From contig NC_045146.1 of NCBI RefSeq assembly GCF_008831285.2, positions 12,169,289-12,207,148 of the forward strand: a stretch of 37,860 bases of DNA, written 5' to 3'. A program made the position numbers and the translations under genes. Shown here in pieces: positions 31,636 through 37,860 of the stretch (its first letter is position 1; each line of letters starts with the position of its first letter). The notes beneath the pieces are model-generated. The model was not told where the DNA came from. It saw only the letters and a list, made by a program, of their open reading frames with translations, and made no database searches. Source of the stretch: Nymphaea colorata (taxonomy: Eukaryota; Streptophyta; Magnoliopsida; Nymphaeales; Nymphaeaceae).

Positions 31636-31645
31636 TATAAATATA
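31636..31645 (-). promoter_or_regulatory. Putative TATA box of DC1 gene 2
   Basis: Minus strand TATATTTATA, about 200 bases before the ATG and just upstream of the 52-bp triplication. Transcription would start about 30 bases inside, near 31610. No transcript data. Confidence 0.55.
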
Positions 31646-31732
31646 CTAAGATGTTTATATTTTATTTAAAAGTTATTTTTAGCAAAAAATTAAAGGGTAT
31701 TGTTTTTGTACCTGACCGTTTTCTTACCAATT

Positions 31733-31741
<9 letters not shown>

Positions 31742-31814
<73 letters not shown>
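31742..31814. repeat. Compound (CT)n(TA)n microsatellite
   Basis: CT units to 31769 and TA units to 31814, about 100 bases upstream of the putative gene 2 TATA box. Confidence 0.97.
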
Positions 31815-34230
<2,416 letters not shown>

Positions 34231-34233
34231 AAA

Positions 34234-34260
34234 TCTTAGCCTTTTGGCTAAGATCGAGTG
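34234..34260 (+). ncRNA. U2 snRNA-like 5' fragment (not a gene)
   Basis: AGCCTTTTGGCTAAGATCGA differs at only two positions from the highly conserved 5' region of U2 spliceosomal RNA (GGCCTTTTGGCTAAGATCAA). The bases before and after fit U2 poorly: the branch-point recognition segment and Sm site are not seen. Most likely a truncated U2-derived fragment. Confidence 0.45.
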
Positions 34261-35050
34261 AATTTCTTCATCACTTGGCCCTCACGCCCACGACTCAGTC
34301 ATCCCATTAAATTTATTGGTAAATAATTATGTCGTAGGGACGGTTCTGTTGGGTCGTTGACAGGTAAAAACAAAAAACAAAAAACGAATTACTGTACCAC
34401 ATTTAACCTTGAAAGCTATTACATGAGGAATAGCTGAATTTGTAACAAACATCTGACGACCTCTGGTTAATACGGCTATAGGAGCTTGACGCCGGAACAA
34501 ACATCACATAAATCAGCCACATAAGCGTAACTTACAAGATATAGCTAAGCACATAAGCACAACATCACATAAGCATAAGATATAGCCAAACACAAAAGCA
34601 TAACATCACATAGACATAAGAAATTGTGGTTTCGATATCCACATTCAAACCATATGGAGAAAAGAAAATAACATGTATTTAAAAATAGAAGCTAACACCA
34701 AAGCATATAACCAGTATGACAATGTCAAAGGCACGAGATGTCAACCAACGCAATGTCAAGTTATGACTGTTTCTTGTTTCAAATTTGTAATTCTAAGACA
34801 GACCCAAGATAAAAAGAGAATCACACAAACAAGCGATCACGTAATGACAAAACTCTTCGATTACATTTCTTTTTTTTCATCTTCAAATACTTTTTTAGAT
34901 GGTAATTGTCTACTGCTTCACGGCTAGTAAATGACATAAAGATTGTCCGTTAGCACCAATAAACGATAGACTAGCATCGATCCCAACTGTCTAGATACCT
35001 AGTTTGCCACTCCACAATAATTTAATGCAAGTAAACTGCACAACATTCGG
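34261..35050. other. Intergenic with a short ~41-bp tandem repeat
   Basis: 34536-34620 holds two copies of a ~41-base unit (AAGATATAGC at 34536 and 34577) rich in CACATAAGCATAA. The rest has no recognisable gene. Confidence 0.6.
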
Positions 35051-35307
35051 TACTCATATTTAATCTCCAAACGATAGTTGGTAGAACACTACTAAAAGAA
35101 TGGGCCGGTCAACATCTTGGTGATGAATATCTCGGATATCGATCTGTACCGGTCCGGTGCAGATGACTCTTTTAAACACCCTCTACCTGGGGTTTCGCAT
35201 CGGCTGTCAAGAAAAATGAAAAGGAAAATGGCCATTTTCCTCGTTTTTGCTCAAAACTTCGCGGCTACTCATATCTAATCTCCAAAAAATTGTTGGTATA
35301 TACTAAT
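35051..35307. repeat. ~40-bp direct repeats flanking a segment with a CACTA-like end
   Basis: 35051-35092 and 35267-35307 share TACTCATAT-TAATCTCCAAA and GTTGGTA. Just inside the left copy, CACTACTAAAAGAATG at 35087 resembles the terminus of CACTA-type DNA transposons, followed by GGCCGGTC and CCGGTCCGGTGCAG motifs. No matching inverted end was found, so at best a small remnant. Confidence 0.4.
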
Positions 35308-35713
35308 CCGAGGGCTTAAATATATAGTTTATAGACCAAGATGTGGTTTTTGTTAGTGTACATTTTTGGAAAACAACAACACACTTAACCTCATTATATT
35401 TGCAAATAGCTGCGTAATGATAAAAAATTGCTCAGATAGCTGGTCTAAATGCTGAGTGGAAAACGGTGTACAAGAGCAGAATGAAAAACAAAGCATGTAG
35501 CTTTTAGATCTGAACACAGAAAAAGAGTTTTGGGGGGAGGTGGTGGTTAATTTTTTTTTGTTTTTTTCTCCTTTTTAGGAGTGAAACGGCTTGTAAATCC
35601 AACTGATGCTTCCTTTACTCAGACGTTAGGATGGAATCGTTTGTTTATGAATTATTTCGGACATTCAGGCGGCTATATGTGATTTCCCAAACAGTAGGTG
35701 GTTCTACTAAAAA
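35308..35713. other. Intergenic, no gene seen
   Basis: Contains a G-run and poly-T stretch at 35530-35575. No domain recognised. Confidence 0.5.
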
Positions 35714-35835
35714 ATTGTCAAGCCAACTATTCATATCCTTCGTAGGCTTACGGTCCTATGGATATGATATTTTAATTGTCAAGCCAACTATTCATATCCT
35801 TCATAGGCTTACGGTCCTATGGATATGATATTTTA
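35714..35835. repeat. 61-bp tandem duplication
   Basis: Two nearly identical 61-base units (one G/A difference seen), beginning ATTGTCAAGCC at 35714 and 35775. Near identity suggests a recent event. Confidence 0.92.
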
Positions 35836-36279
35836 AAATAGTTGATATCCTAAAATCGATCGAACTTATATACGCACCTTCTCTTCTTTCTTTTTTTCGT
35901 TTTGCAGGGCAGAGGTGGTGGATGTGAACGCATGCTTTTGTCAGAGATCACCAATTGACGGTGGTAGCCAGAGGAGCCTTGAGTTGAATATTCTTATTAA
36001 CTTATGGCTTGGCCTTGAGAATATTATATTTGAGGTACTCAGTCGTTGTAGAGTCACATCCTACACTTCTTTACTAGATGACAAATGTTCTCAAGTCAAC
36101 AATTCCATCTGCATGCTCGATTGGGATTATTTGAGAATTTGGTAACCTTCGATTGGATGATTTGCAGATATGCACGCTCTTGATAACTTTTGGTAGAGGA
36201 TGCACAGATACTTATTTTCTAAATTATTCTGGAGAACATAAGAAGATCTGTACCACCAAAAAGCTGACACCCTAATCGG
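35836..36279. other. Unrecognised, possible exon-like piece
   Basis: A T-rich tract ending TTTTGCAG at about 35907 is followed by a plus frame (35915-36145) containing RGGSQRSLELNIL-like sequence and several Cys. I recognise no family; weak evidence for an exon. Confidence 0.25.
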
Positions 36280-36430
36280 ACCAAATTGCCCGCCGCTGAG
36301 GCTGCCATAAGGGCATTTCCCTGAGAAGATATTTAGCAAGGAGAATAATATTGAGTATGTTTTAAAAATACAGTGTTCATGTTTCAAACGATACCGTCTG
36401 ATTATCCCTAATATTCGGTTATTAAATATA
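36280..36430. repeat. Repeat R, copy 2
   Basis: Matches 29755-29890 in the intron of DC1 gene 2. Neighbouring DC1 exon 2 is not visible. Confidence 0.8.
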
Positions 36431-36908
36431 ACTACATATATTATCATGCAATGTTTTCTAAAACAAGAATACGGTGTTCGTGAATGCTAATTCCCAATAT
36501 GCCAGTGATTGCGTCCAAAAAGTTGCTGTTCGCCTATCCAACTAAGTATAATGGATGACCTCTTAAGAGTAATCCTTGTTCCTCTATATCACGCTTCGAG
36601 GTGAGGTTTCAAAGCGTCAACCACACTATGTTTTAGTTAACAATTCCAAAATTGAAACGACCTGATTTACTGATCATAAGGTTTTGTTCGCACACGCTGA
36701 CACACAAAGGGAAGGTCTACGATCATGTGTACTTTGTGACATCCCATCAACTTAAACTTGAAAATCACACACCGCCATATGGGAAACTATTTTTTTGTAA
36801 AACTGGTAAATAAAAATTAACTTTTTAACTTTTAAAATATTAGTGACGACTTATTTACCATCCAATGATGATTGATTTGAACTCAAGACGATTGAGGATT
36901 TCAACTCC
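36431..36908. other. Intergenic, no gene seen
   Basis: Lies between repeats R and S of a DC1-unit remnant; no exon or domain recognised. Confidence 0.5.
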
Positions 36909-37320
36909 TATATATATACATATATAAAGTATGGAAGGAGGGAGAGAGAGGGAGAGTGTTACTAAGTTTGGTCTGTTCTGTTTGTTGGGGCCCCGTTGGT
37001 TATTGGAGACCTGTTGGGTGGTTCCTTATGGAACCACATAACGCAAATTCATTCAAAAGTTATGGGATATATTAAACTCATATTTTGAACATAATGAAAT
37101 TGAAGAATAAGAAAATATGAGCCAATAAACATAGTAAATCATGTTAAAAGGAGTTCAATATATCCAATGACCAGAAAGAGGGAGTTAAGACTTTCAAATT
37201 TAAGAAGATTAAAAAGTTTCATTGCCCGGGCGCAGTGAAGTTGAATACGTGATGGGATAATGATCTTCAAAAATTATACCAGATGGAGGACGGACCGACT
37301 CCAAGTTCGAAATTGAACAT
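36909..37320. repeat. Repeat S, copy 3
   Basis: The closest match to 26474-26940. It keeps the TA-rich left end uninterrupted, so it shows what the copia insertion site in copy 1 looked like. Confidence 0.88.
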
Positions 37321-37399
37321 ATATATATATATATATATATATATCCATTTCAAAATAACGAAATTTAAGAGATTGATGTAGGCAATGGCCAACACCAAT

Positions 37400-37634
37400 C
37401 ATCATGTGATTCTGCCACTATTTCAATGGATTAATAACTTGGATCAAAATTGCAAAGTTTAATTTTAACTGTTTAAAGTGTAAAAATTCATCTCTATTCT
37501 TAACCTCTCAACTTTTTTTTTTGTTCCTTTCATGAAAGCTTTTCTCACTGACATGAAATGAATGCTAACCCAACCATTTGCAAATATGTTCCCATAATCA
37601 ATTTCTAAATGTCCATATACACTATGAAGAATTA

Positions 37635-37723
<89 letters not shown>

Positions 37724-37860
37724 CAAATGTTATTAAATCCACGACTTCCTTCCAAAGTTGTTGACAAATCAAAACCAATATTATGTTGCTCTATACTAAG
37801 TAGAAAGAAAGTAGGTCATACATTATGATTACAGTAAAAATATACTATAAAAATTTATGA
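37400..37860. repeat. Repeat P, copy 2, running off the window
   Basis: Matches 28815-29150 with an (AT)n expansion inserted at 37638-37721. Since P lies downstream of DC1 gene 2, another DC1 unit may follow beyond the window edge. Confidence 0.8.
37638..37721. repeat. (AT)n microsatellite, ~84 bp
   Basis: Uninterrupted AT units interrupting repeat P; absent from P copy 1. Confidence 0.98.

Overview
This window reads as nuclear DNA of a flowering plant. The evidence is AT-rich sequence with long (AT)n, (GA)n and (CT)n microsatellites, Ty1/copia retrotransposons primed by initiator-Met tRNA, spliced DC1-domain genes (a plant-expanded zinc-finger family), and a fragment of the ER-stress kinase/RNase IRE1 that still has its introns. 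No species is claimed. There is no bacterial-style operon, CRISPR array, rRNA gene or complete tRNA gene.

Layout. 1-1.3 kb: a dispersed repeat module, then a scrap of a DC1 gene. 2.6-3.9 kb: two further short segments related to DC1-gene surroundings. 4.2-5.1 kb: an old, heavily broken copia element. 6.1-7.8 kb: DC1 gene 1 (minus strand, two exons). 7.9-8.7 kb: a ~190-bp tandem array directly upstream of gene 1. 9.0-15.7 kb: several rounds of duplication of an unclassified repeat module plus an exon-like segment. 16.0-16.6 kb: a ~363-bp tandem duplication. 18.1-19.1 kb: an IRE1 pseudogene fragment. 19.7-21.3 kb: GC-rich, then pyrimidine-rich low-complexity DNA. 22.2-26.5 kb: a young copia element with an unusual RNaseH-LTR-gag/int-RNaseH-LTR structure and no reverse transcriptase. 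27.0-27.4 kb: a truncated DC1 pseudogene whose 3' flank lies on the far side of that element. 29.6-31.4 kb: DC1 gene 2 (minus strand, two exons), with a 52-bp sequence triplicated in its leader. 31.7-37.9 kb: mostly microsatellites and small repeats, with another exon-less remnant of the DC1 duplication unit at the right edge.

The unifying theme is a decaying tandem DC1 family on the minus strand. Its duplication unit, read left to right, is: 3' flank (P, Q), exon 2, intron pieces (R, S), exon 1, upstream region. Two copies look intact (genes 1 and 2), one is a pseudogene split by the retrotransposon, and several are scraps. Both intact genes carry local tandem amplification just upstream of the coding start, but of different elements. 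Homology between exon 2 and the 3' flank of gene 1 and gene 2 supports the two-exon models.

All calls come from reading the sequence and comparing segments within the window. No database search was run, and distances and identities were counted by eye.
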